Of a DNA stretch of 64,000 nucleotides, positions 25,534 to 32,972 are shown in pieces; the first letter of the stretch is position 1; each line of letters starts with the position of its first letter. The DNA is taken from positions 5,087,501 to 5,151,500 of the forward strand of contig NZ_CP165727.1 of the NCBI RefSeq assembly GCF_041200175.1, given 5' to 3'. The stretch comes from Streptomyces sp. R33. GTDB taxonomy: Bacteria; Actinomycetota; Actinomycetes; Streptomycetales; Streptomycetaceae. The notes under the pieces are model-generated. The model saw nothing but the letters and a program-made list of their open reading frames with translations, was not told the origin of the DNA and did no database searches. The translations under genes were made by a program, and so were the position numbers.

Positions 25534-26091
25534 TCACGGCCGGGGCGGGATCTCGCAGGCCTCCGAGAAGCCCTGGCTGGTCAGGCCGAAGGCCCGGTTG
25601 ACCCGCGAGCGCCAGTTCTCCAGGGCGACCATCGCGGTGAGTTCGACGAACGCCGCCTCGCCCAGGCGCGCGATCAGCTCCGCGGCCAGCTCGTCCGTGA
25701 CCGTCGGCTCGGTCTCGGTCATCGCCTCGGCGTACTCCATGACCAGCAGCTCCAGCTCCGTGTACGTCCCGCGCTCCTCCCGCCACCGCGGCACCTGCTC
25801 GATCTTGCGCGCCGGCAGTCCCCGCTCCAACCCCTCCCAGTAGCCGAAGTCCATGCACCACGAGCAGTTGATCCGGGCCGCCGCCGCCATCACCGCGAGG
25901 TGCTTGAGCCCGGCGTCGAGGGCGTGCCACTTCGCCGCCTGCTGCTCGAGGCGTACGTACGTGAACAGCACGCGCGAGTTGTGTCCGTACGCCTGGCCGG
26001 GGTCGAGCACCTTGCCGTACTTGCGGCGCGAGTACCACGCGCCGATGCGCATGAGGAGGGTGCGGGGCGGGGTGAGCGAGATGCGCGGCAT
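25534..26091 (-). CDS. Carboxymuconolactone decarboxylase / AhpD-like protein
   Basis: All-helical AhpD-like protein of 185 residues. INCSWCMDFGYWEG carries the CxxC redox pair with downstream acidic residue typical of the CMD/AhpD group, which acts as a peroxidase or hydroperoxidase partner. YTELELLVMEYAEAMTETEPTV and LIARLGEAAFVELTAMVALENWRSRVNRAFG are the usual following helices. CMD proteins often reduce peroxides with thiol partners, but many have unknown substrates. The ATG at 26091 follows AGGAGGC. It is monocistronic, with a 500-base gap upstream of its start. Confidence 0.88.
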   Translation of the reverse strand: MPRISLTPPRTLLMRIGAWYSRRKYGKVLDPGQAYGHNSRVLFTYVRLEQQAAKWHALDAGLKHLAVMAAAARINCSWCMDFGYWEGLERGLPARKIEQVPRWREERGTYTELELLVMEYAEAMTETEPTVTDELAAELIARLGEAAFVELTAMVALENWRSRVNRAFGLTSQGFSEACEIPPRP

Positions 26092-26600
26092 GGTGGTCGC
26101 CTCCTGGATCGGACGATCGGTCCCGTTGGTCCTTCACCAGCCGAGACCGGACGGCCCTCCGGAATGTGACAGCCCGCCTCGGATTTCTCCGGGAATCCTC
26201 GCGGTGGCGAACTGCACCACCGCGGCGCGGAGTTTTCGAGGAAACCGCGCAGGTCGTCCGCGAACGGGTCGAAGCCGCCCTCCCCCGGAGGCCGCCCGCG
26301 AACGGTGCACGCTGCCGTTCGTCCCGTACCGCTCGGTGTCGGTCACGGTCACTACCCCCACCTCTCCCCAGGTCTGATCGCCTGCTTCTTCCTCCAGGGC
26401 TTCGCCTGGCAGATGCCGGCGATCCCACCGGCTACCAGTTCTTCACCGACCTCGGCCTCTGAGGTCCTGCGCCGCCGCCCCCGGCCAGCGGGACGCGCGA
26501 AGGCCCCGCCTGCAACCCAACCGCAGGCGGGGCCTTCGTCATGCCGTGCTCGCGGACCGGGCCCCGGCCGCCGGGGGCTGCGGACCGGCGCGCGGGGCCG
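26092..26600. other. Gene-poor interval with possible decayed coding sequence
   Basis: About 510 bases with no convincing gene. A minus-strand GTG ORF (26352-26134, 72 codons, beginning VTVTDTERYGTN) has a purine-rich leader but loses codon bias near a G-run around 26275; reading on in the next frame restores high third-position GC, suggesting a frameshifted remnant. The right end holds the terminator of the 26601 gene. Confidence 0.4.
26500..26536 (-). terminator. Rho-independent-type hairpin after the 26601 gene
   Basis: A perfect 14-base stem (AAGGCCCCGCCTGC with its complement) around a nine-base loop lies 64 bases past the stop of the secreted-protein gene. It lacks a long U tract, as is usual in Streptomyces. 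Confidence 0.85.
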
Positions 26601-27926
26601 TCAGGGAGCGGCGACGTACACGACCTGGCTCACGGCGTTCTCGAACTGCGGCGCGCCGGTGTAGGTCGCACGCCAGTAACCCGCCCCTGCCTGCGGGGCG
26701 GTGGTGGAGAAGGCGTAGCCCTCACCGTTCCACCTGGCGTCCGGCACGGTGGCAACGGTGGTCCAGCCGCCCTTGCCGGTGGCGGAGTACTGGATGTTCA
26801 CCGGGATCGTGCCCGGCGTCGAGTTGCCTTCGAACGCCATGCTGCCGCCGACCTCCACGGTCGCGGCATCGGAGCGGGTCGCGGTGAGGGACCGGAACGC
26901 GGCGGGCTGCACGACCATGATGTCGACGCTCGCCCGGGCGTCGGCCAGGAACAGGTCGTCGCTGTGCCAGCCGACCGCGATCGAGGAGTTGCTCCAGAGC
27001 GGCTGGGTCGCCGGGAAGAGCGCGTTGCCGCCGGCGTCCGTGGTGCGCTGGACGAAGTCGCCGAAGGAGTTGGAGCCCATCGTCTTGCCGGCCAGCGGCT
27101 GCCAGCCGGTGGGCGAGTTCCAGAGCAGGGTGGCGCTGGTCGAGTTCACCGTGCCCTTGAACGGGACCTTCCGCTCGCTCGGGGTCTCGACGATCTTGGT
27201 GGCGGTCTTCTTCACCGTGATCGGGAAGGTCTTCGAGGAGGACTGGTTGTAGAAGACGTGGTTCGGGTCGTACTGGAAGGCCGCCTCGATGCGGTTCTGG
27301 TATTGGTCGGTGACCGGGAGCGTGGCGGAGAAGCTGCCGTCGGCCGCGGTCGTCACCTCCGCGTACTCCATGTACGAGTTGACCGCCACGGTCAGCCCGC
27401 CCATCGGGGTGATGGCGCCGGAACCCGGCCACTGGCCCATCAGGTGACCGCTGATGGTGACGCTGCGGTGCTGGTAGTCGACCGTGGTGCGGTCGACCTT
27501 CGTGTCCTTCATGTTCGTCTGCACGGCGTAGTAGAAATAGCCCACGCCGGCGGCGGAAAGCGTGTCGCCGCCCTCGTCGGAGGCCGACACGTCGATGCGG
27601 TAGCTGCCCAGGTCCGGCAACTGGATGCGCCCGCGGTTCTTCCACGTACCGTTCTCGGCGGTGCCGGAGGTCAGATCGAAGTTCCCCACCGTGGCCACGG
27701 TCTGCTGGGTTTCCATCGAGTACAGGCTGACGTTGACGTTCTTGACGGCGCTCGGCGCGGTCAAGGACAGGACGATCTTGCCGTTGTTGGTCCAGTCGTT
27801 GTGAGCTTCCTGGACCGTGATGCCGGTGACTCCGCTGTCCGCGTGTGCGGCCGTGGTGCCGCCCAGTACGAGACTCCCGGCGGCCAGCGCTGCGGCACAG
27901 GCCAGCAGGGCACGACGAGTTGCCAT
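26601..27926 (-). CDS. Large secreted protein of unknown function, probably Ig-like domains
   Basis: Exported protein of about 441 residues. A signal peptide (MATRRALLACAAALAAG, cut near AHA) is followed by a series of beta-rich segments, for example TNNGKIVLSLTAPSAVKNV, RSVTISGHLMGQWPG and GSMAFEGNSTPGTIPVNIQY. Repeated GxW and Tyr-rich strands suggest several immunoglobulin-like or calycin-like domains, with no catalytic motif and no wall-sorting signal. The ATG at 27926 is preceded by AAGGGGGG. Similar proteins are common in Streptomyces secretomes. It is monocistronic, ending at a strong hairpin. Adhesion or hydrolase accessory roles are possible but unsupported. Confidence 0.75.
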   Translation of the reverse strand: MATRRALLACAAALAAGSLVLGGTTAAHADSGVTGITVQEAHNDWTNNGKIVLSLTAPSAVKNVNVSLYSMETQQTVATVGNFDLTSGTAENGTWKNRGRIQLPDLGSYRIDVSASDEGGDTLSAAGVGYFYYAVQTNMKDTKVDRTTVDYQHRSVTISGHLMGQWPGSGAITPMGGLTVAVNSYMEYAEVTTAADGSFSATLPVTDQYQNRIEAAFQYDPNHVFYNQSSSKTFPITVKKTATKIVETPSERKVPFKGTVNSTSATLLWNSPTGWQPLAGKTMGSNSFGDFVQRTTDAGGNALFPATQPLWSNSSIAVGWHSDDLFLADARASVDIMVVQPAAFRSLTATRSDAATVEVGGSMAFEGNSTPGTIPVNIQYSATGKGGWTTVATVPDARWNGEGYAFSTTAPQAGAGYWRATYTGAPQFENAVSQVVYVAAP

Positions 27927-28204
27927 TGTTCCCCCCTTGTACACCACTGTGTCGCCGACTGGCGATCAGCAGACGGACGCTACCAGCCCCCCCGCCCCGT
28001 CCTCCAACGGGATATGCGGGACGTGGCGGGCCCGCGGTCACGACCCCGCAGGGCCGGCGCGGCGCCGGTGCCCGGGCGCTGGGAGGGCTTCGGGTGGCTC
28101 AGGCGGGTACGGCTCCGGCCCGCCACCCGCTACGACGTGGGCAGACCGTCCGGCGCCCCGAGGGCATCATCGAACGCGACCGGATCAGACCATGAAGAAC
28201 AAGT

Positions 28205-29038
28205 TCAGGGGAGTTCGATGCCCAGGTCCCAGCCGTCGTGCGCGTGGGTGCACAGGCAGGCGCGGGACTCCGTCGGCGGGAGCGCCGCCACCGCGTCGAA
28301 GAGGACCTCGCGCAGGCGGCCGACGTTCTCGCCGAAGACCTTCAGGACCTCCGTGTGGGACACGCCCTCACCCGTCTCCGCGCCCGCGTCCAGGTCGGTG
28401 ACCAGCGCCATCGACGTGTAGCAGAGCCCCAGCTCGCGCGCGAGGACCGCCTCCGGGTGGCCCGTCATGCCGACGACCGACCAGCCCATCGCCGCATGCC
28501 ACTTCGACTCGGCGCGGGTCGAGAACCGCGGGCCCTCGATCACGACCATCGTGCCGCCGTCCACCGCCTCCCACGCCCGGCCCCGCGCCGCCGCCAGCGC
28601 CACCGAGCGGCCCACCGGGCAGTACGGGTCGGCGAACGTGGTGTGCACGACGTTCGGCACCGTGCCGTCGGGCAGCGGCTCGCCGTCGAAGAAGGTCTGC
28701 GCCCGGGACTTCGTACGGTCGACCAGCTGGTCGGGGACGAGCAGCGTGCCCGGACCGTACTCGGGGCGCAGCCCGCCGACCGCGCACGGGCCGAGCACCT
28801 GGCGCACGCCCGCCGAACGCAGCGCCCACAGGTTGGCCCGGTAGTTGATCTTGTGGGGCGGGACCTTGTGGCTGCGGCCGTGGCGCGGGAGGAAGGCGAT
28901 CTGCCGCCCGGCCAGCTCGCCGAAGAAGAGGGAGTCGCTCGGGGGCCCGTACGGGGTGTCCACCTCGACCTCGGAGACGTCCTCCAGGAAGGAGTAGAAG
29001 CCCGAACCGCCGATGACACCGATCTCTGCGTTAGCCAT
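28205..29038 (-). CDS. mtnP: S-methyl-5'-thioadenosine phosphorylase
   Basis: Purine-nucleoside-phosphorylase-fold enzyme of 277 residues. It splits methylthioadenosine, a by-product of polyamine and other SAM-dependent synthesis, with phosphate into adenine and methylthioribose-1-phosphate. Diagnostic segments are EIGVIGGSGFYSF, FLPRHGRSHKVPPHKINYRA, VVIEGPRFSTRAESKW, GMTGHPEAVLARELGLCY and MALVTDLDAG. Bacterial relatives include methylthioinosine phosphorylases, so strict substrate choice is not certain. A terminator-like hairpin ends only 24 bases before its start codon, leaving little room for a separate promoter. The upstream same-strand gene encodes the zinc-ribbon protein. Confidence 0.93.
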   Translation of the reverse strand: MANAEIGVIGGSGFYSFLEDVSEVEVDTPYGPPSDSLFFGELAGRQIAFLPRHGRSHKVPPHKINYRANLWALRSAGVRQVLGPCAVGGLRPEYGPGTLLVPDQLVDRTKSRAQTFFDGEPLPDGTVPNVVHTTFADPYCPVGRSVALAAARGRAWEAVDGGTMVVIEGPRFSTRAESKWHAAMGWSVVGMTGHPEAVLARELGLCYTSMALVTDLDAGAETGEGVSHTEVLKVFGENVGRLREVLFDAVAALPPTESRACLCTHAHDGWDLGIELP

Positions 29039-29062
29039 GCCGCCACCCTAACCGGGCATGCA

Positions 29063-29099
29063 CAAGGCCCCGCCGCCCGGAAGGGGCGACGGGGCCTTG
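29063..29099 (-). terminator. Hairpin between the zinc-ribbon gene and mtnP
   Basis: The stem CAAGGCCCCG pairs with CGGGGCCTTG, extended inward by an imperfect CCGCCC/GGGGCG pairing. It lies 24 bases after the zinc-ribbon stop and 24 bases before the mtnP ATG. It may terminate the first gene or attenuate the second. Confidence 0.75.
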
Positions 29100-29122
29100 C
29101 GAAGAACGGGCGAGATCAGAGA

Positions 29123-29419
29123 TCAGGCAGCCGACGTGGAGCTGCTGCTCGAGCTCGACGTCGAAGACGTGCTGGACGTCGACGAAGCGGCGGGGGCGGC
29201 AGGCGTCGACGGCTTCGAGGCAGGGGTGCTGCTCGACGAAGCGCCACGGCTGTCGTTCCGGTAGAAACCGGATCCCTTGAAGACGATGCCGACCGCGGAG
29301 AACACCTTCTTCAGGCGTCCGTGGCAGTTCGGGCACTCGGTCAGTGCGTCATCGGTGAACTTCTGCACGGCCTCAAGGCCCTCACCGCACTCGGTGCACT
29401 GGTACTGGTAGGTCGGCAC
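29123..29419 (-). CDS. FmdB-family zinc-ribbon protein with Ser/Thr-rich tail
   Basis: Small protein of 98 residues. The N-terminal half is a single zinc ribbon of the FmdB (CxxC_CxxC_SSSS) family: MPTYQYQCTECGEGLE and LTECPNCHGRLKKVFSAVG give two CxxC knuckles. The C-terminal 40 residues are a low-complexity run of Ser, Thr, Ala and Pro. The family name comes from the formamidase regulatory protein FmdB; its mechanism is not settled, and nucleic-acid or protein binding is likely. It is transcribed toward mtnP and is followed by a hairpin. The adjacent MFS gene upstream is on the same strand, 67 bases away. Confidence 0.9.
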   Translation of the reverse strand: MPTYQYQCTECGEGLEAVQKFTDDALTECPNCHGRLKKVFSAVGIVFKGSGFYRNDSRGASSSSTPASKPSTPAAPAASSTSSTSSTSSSSSSSTSAA

Positions 29420-29486
29420 GAATTTCCTCCTGGCACTCTGACTCGATGAGTGCTAACGACGTTCCATGGTGACGTATTCCGGCCGA

Positions 29487-30824
29487 TCAGTCCACCGTCA
29501 CCGGCACGCGGTGACCGACACCACGCTCGTTCACCCGCGGAGCCGGGGCCTGCTCGGCCGCGACGGAGGCCGCCGGACCCGTGGACGAGTTGATGATCCG
29601 GCTCGGGGCCTTCGGGGCCAGCCTCGACCGCAGCGCGAGCAGGGTCGCCAGCGCCAGCACGGTGCCCGCCATGGGCACCAGGAAGCCGTACGAGGACCCG
29701 TGCGCGTCCGTCAGGCGGCCGGCCAGGGTCACGGCGGTGGCCTGACCGAAGGCGACCGCACCGGTCAGCCAGGTGAAGGCCTCGGTCCGGGCGTTCGCCG
29801 GGATCAGCGACTCGATCATCGTGTAGCCGGTGATCAGGGCCGGGGCGATGCACAGGCCGACGACCAGGCCGAGCGCGCCCAGCAGGATCATCGAGTGGGC
29901 GGTCCACAGGACCGAGGCGGCCACGGTCAGGCCGGCGTAGCCGAGCAGCAGCCGGCGGCGGGGGCCGATCTTCCAGGCGATGGCGCCGCAGGCGATGCCC
30001 GCGGTCATGTTGCCGGCCGCGAAGATGCCGTACAGCAGGCCGTTGGCGCCCGGGTTGCCGATCTCGTTCGAGAAGGCGGCCAGCGACACCTGCATGCCGC
30101 CGAAGACGGCGCCGATGCCGAGGAAGGCCGCGATCAGGACGCGCAGGCCGGGGAAGGACAGCGCGGAGGCGTGCTTCTCGCCGCCGGCCGCGGGGGCGTG
30201 CAGCTTCGGCTGCGTGGCGCGCTGGGCGGCGAAGACCAGACCGCCGGCCAGCGTCAGCGCGGCCTCGGTGATCAGACCGGCGGCCGGGTGGACGCCGGTG
30301 CACAGGGCGGTCGCCAGCACCGGGCCGACGACGAAGGTGAACTCGTCGGTGACGGACTCGAACGCGGCGGCCGTCGGCAGCAGCGGGGAGCCCTCGAGCT
30401 TGGCGGCCCAGCGGGCCCGGACCATCGGCCCGACCTGCGGGACGGAGGCGCCGGCCGGGACGGCGGCCAGCGCCAGCGCCCAGACGGGAGCGCCCAGCAG
30501 CGCCAGCGCCACGAGGGTGCTGACGGCGGCGGAATGCATGAGGACGACGGGGACCAGCACGGCGCTCTGGCCGCGGCGGTCGGTGAGCTTGCCCATCACC
30601 GGGGCGGACAGCGCCATCGAGATGCCGGTGACGGCGGCGACGATGCCGGCGCTGCCGTAGGAACCGGTGGTGTGCTGCACGAGCAGCAGGATGCTGATGG
30701 TCAGCATGCCGAACGGGAGCCGGGCGGCGAATCCCGGGAGAACGAAGCCGATGGCGCCGGGCGTGCGCAGGAGCTGCCCGTAACCGGGGCGTGCGGACTT
30801 GTCGGTCGTGACCGCGGATGTCAC
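29487..30824 (-). CDS. Major facilitator superfamily transporter
   Basis: Inner-membrane permease of about 445 residues with twelve predicted helices and the cytosolic loop motif GKLTDRRGQSA between helices 2 and 3 (MFS motif A). The second half starts after a loop that includes KLHAPAAGGEKHASALSF. It resembles drug-proton antiporter-like MFS proteins without a firm subfamily. GTG at 30824 is taken as the start because VTSAVTTDKSARPGYGQLL is the expected cytosolic beginning and AAAGG lies upstream; a longer reading to 30977 would add an Arg-rich extension. The 400-base region before it should contain its promoter. The substrate is unknown. Confidence 0.87.
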   Translation of the reverse strand: MTSAVTTDKSARPGYGQLLRTPGAIGFVLPGFAARLPFGMLTISILLLVQHTTGSYGSAGIVAAVTGISMALSAPVMGKLTDRRGQSAVLVPVVLMHSAAVSTLVALALLGAPVWALALAAVPAGASVPQVGPMVRARWAAKLEGSPLLPTAAAFESVTDEFTFVVGPVLATALCTGVHPAAGLITEAALTLAGGLVFAAQRATQPKLHAPAAGGEKHASALSFPGLRVLIAAFLGIGAVFGGMQVSLAAFSNEIGNPGANGLLYGIFAAGNMTAGIACGAIAWKIGPRRRLLLGYAGLTVAASVLWTAHSMILLGALGLVVGLCIAPALITGYTMIESLIPANARTEAFTWLTGAVAFGQATAVTLAGRLTDAHGSSYGFLVPMAGTVLALATLLALRSRLAPKAPSRIINSSTGPAASVAAEQAPAPRVNERGVGHRVPVTVD

Positions 30825-31224
30825 GGCCTGGCCTTTCCGCTGCCTGGTAGAGCGTCCCCGTCTGCGGACGGTGTGCCGCTTCGTGAGCGACCGCACCCGT
30901 ACATGTGGGAGCCCCGAGAGCTGTCCTCTTGCGCAGAACCGAGTGATACCTGGGCGCCCACTGCGGGAGGGTGCCACGGCCGCTTTGCGGTCGCGCCAGC
31001 TCTGCGTCAGGCAGAGTTGGTTCGATGTGGTGTGCCTTTATCGTACAGGTAGTACTCGCGTAGCGTCCTGTGATTCCCGTGACAGAATGTGTCTTCACCT
31101 GCGATTAACTGGAAGTTCGCCTTCCGCGGGGCTTCAAAACAGGGTGAAACGACTCGCAAACCCCCGAAAACATAGAATTAGAACGACGCTCTAACTCTCT
31201 GTTCAAGTCCGGGACGGCCCGCGC
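30825..31224. other. Intergenic region with an AT-richer segment
   Basis: About 400 bases between the MFS gene start and the antiporter gene stop, both on the minus strand. No coding sequence is supported. From about 31030 to 31200 the DNA is much less GC-rich than its surroundings, including CATAGAATTAGAACGACGCTC, consistent with a promoter and upstream control region for the MFS gene. I could not define -35/-10 elements with confidence. Confidence 0.5.
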
Positions 31225-32727
31225 TCAAGCCCCGTTCGAGCCCGTCCCGAGCCATCCGGCCAGCTTGCCGCCCCGGGCCACCGCCCGCAGCCGGGCCTCT
31301 GCCGCGTCCCGTACCGGATCCGTGGCCACCACCAGCAGCTCGTCCCCGCGCCGCAGCACGGTCGACGGCAGCGGTACGAAGCTCTTCGCGTCCCGCACCA
31401 CCAGCGTCACCGACGCCCCCGGCGGCAGCCGCAGCTCGCTCACCTCGACGCCGTGCATCCGCGAGGCGTCGGGGATGGAGAAGGACAGCAGGTGCCCGCG
31501 CAGCTTCTCCAGTGGCGCCGACTCGATCCCCAGGTCGGCCGCGCTCTCGTCGCCGGCGCCGAGCTCCAGCTTGCGCGCGAGCCACGGCAGGGTCGGGCCC
31601 TGGACCAGGGTGTAGACGACGACCAGGACGAAGACGATGTTGAAGACGCGGTCGCTGCCCTCGATCCCGGTCACCATCGGGATGGTCGCCAGGATGATGG
31701 GCACGGCGCCGCGCAGCCCCGCCCACGACATCAGGGCCTGCTCCTGCCAGGGCAGCCGGAACGGCAGCAGGCTGACGAAGACCTCCAGCGGCCGCGCCAC
31801 CATCGTCAGGACCAGCCCGATGACCACGGCGGGCCAGAAGTCCTGGGCCAGCTCGTGCGGTGTGACCAGCAGGCCGAGCAGGACGAACATGCCGATCTGG
31901 GCGATCCAGCCGAGTCCGTCCGCGAACCCCCGGGTCGCCGGCCAGTGCGGGAGCTTCGCGTTCCCGAGCACCATGGCCGCGAGGTAGACGGCGAGGAAGC
32001 CGGAGCCGTGCGCCATCGCGCCGGCCGCGTACGCCGTCACGGCGATCGCCATCACGGCGATCGGGTAGAGGCCGGAGGCGGGCAGTGCCACGTGCCGCAG
32101 GCCGTACGCCCCCATGAACCCCACCGACAAGCCGATCGCGACGCCGATGGCCAGCTCGAGGGCGATCTTGCCGAGCAGGACGTACCACTGGTCCACCGGG
32201 CCGACGGTCGCGAAGGCGACGACCAGGATGACGACGGGGGCGTCGTTGAAGCCCGACTCGGCCTCCAGTACACCCGTGATCCGCGCGGGCAGCGGCACCT
32301 TGCGCAGGACGGAGAAGACGGCGGCCGCGTCGGTCGAGGAGACGACCGCGCCGATCAGCAGGGCCTGGCGCCAGTCCAGTCCGACCAGGTAATGGGCGCC
32401 GGCCGCGGTGACACCGACGCTGATCGCGACGCCGACCAGGGACAGGACGATCGCGGCGGGCAGGGCGGGCTTGATCTGTTTCCACTTGGTGCCCAGACCA
32501 CCCTCGGCGAGGATCACGACGAGCGCGGCGTAACCGATGACCTGGGTCAGTTCGGCGTTGTCGAAGACGACGTTGCCGATGCCGTCCTGGCCTATCGTGA
32601 TGCCTATGCCGAGGTAGATGAGCAGGCTGGGGAGGCCGCTGCGTGAAGAGATGCGTACCGCCGCGACGGCGACGAGCAGCACGAGCGAGCAGACCAGCAG
32701 AAGCTCATTGAGCGTGTGGACGGTCAG
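31225..32727 (-). CDS. CPA1 potassium(sodium)/proton antiporter with TrkA-C domain (NhaP2/CvrA type)
   Basis: Membrane antiporter of about 500 residues. The first part (to about residue 400) is a Na/H exchanger domain with GVLEAESGFNDAPVVILVV, the conserved ND pair of CPA1 transporters, and MSWAGLRGAVPIILATIP. The C-terminal part (SRMHGVEVSELRLPPGASVT to RRGDELLVVATDP) is a TrkA-C regulatory domain. The first usual start codon in frame, GTG at 32682, would remove half of the first helix. The only plausible full-length start is CTG at 32727 (LTVHTLNELLLVCS), eight bases after a GAGGGAAAGG ribosome site, and TAA at 32808 closes the frame upstream. Confidence 0.88.
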   Translation of the reverse strand: MTVHTLNELLLVCSLVLLVAVAAVRISSRSGLPSLLIYLGIGITIGQDGIGNVVFDNAELTQVIGYAALVVILAEGGLGTKWKQIKPALPAAIVLSLVGVAISVGVTAAGAHYLVGLDWRQALLIGAVVSSTDAAAVFSVLRKVPLPARITGVLEAESGFNDAPVVILVVAFATVGPVDQWYVLLGKIALELAIGVAIGLSVGFMGAYGLRHVALPASGLYPIAVMAIAVTAYAAGAMAHGSGFLAVYLAAMVLGNAKLPHWPATRGFADGLGWIAQIGMFVLLGLLVTPHELAQDFWPAVVIGLVLTMVARPLEVFVSLLPFRLPWQEQALMSWAGLRGAVPIILATIPMVTGIEGSDRVFNIVFVLVVVYTLVQGPTLPWLARKLELGAGDESAADLGIESAPLEKLRGHLLSFSIPDASRMHGVEVSELRLPPGASVTLVVRDAKSFVPLPSTVLRRGDELLVVATDPVRDAAEARLRAVARGGKLAGWLGTGSNGA

Positions 32728-32972
32728 CGGGCGGCCCTTTCCCTCAAGGCACCAGGTGGAACGTTCCTCCAGGCGACAAGTCCGGCAAGATCGGCAGGTA
32801 CTTCGTTACCTTACCTAATATTTGACGCGCCCTTTACGCGATAACCACATTGTGAAACGCCTCTCGGGCCCTGTCCTCGTCACCTCGACCCCTGGCGGAT
32901 CAACGCACCCGGTCCTGCGCCTATGGTTGCTCCCAGCACTCCCAGGACCACCCTGCCCCTCTAAGGACAGCG

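Noticed and set aside
26352-26480. RiPP-like precursor peptide ending AKPWRKKQAIRPGERWG
   Set aside because: No ATG, GTG or TTG start in frame, no modifying-enzyme genes nearby, and the frame continues upstream into the terminator.
32801-32819. Iron-box-like half site TTAGGTAAGG near the antiporter/penicillin acylase promoters
   Set aside because: Only one half of the DmdR/IdeR palindrome matches; the other half is unrelated.
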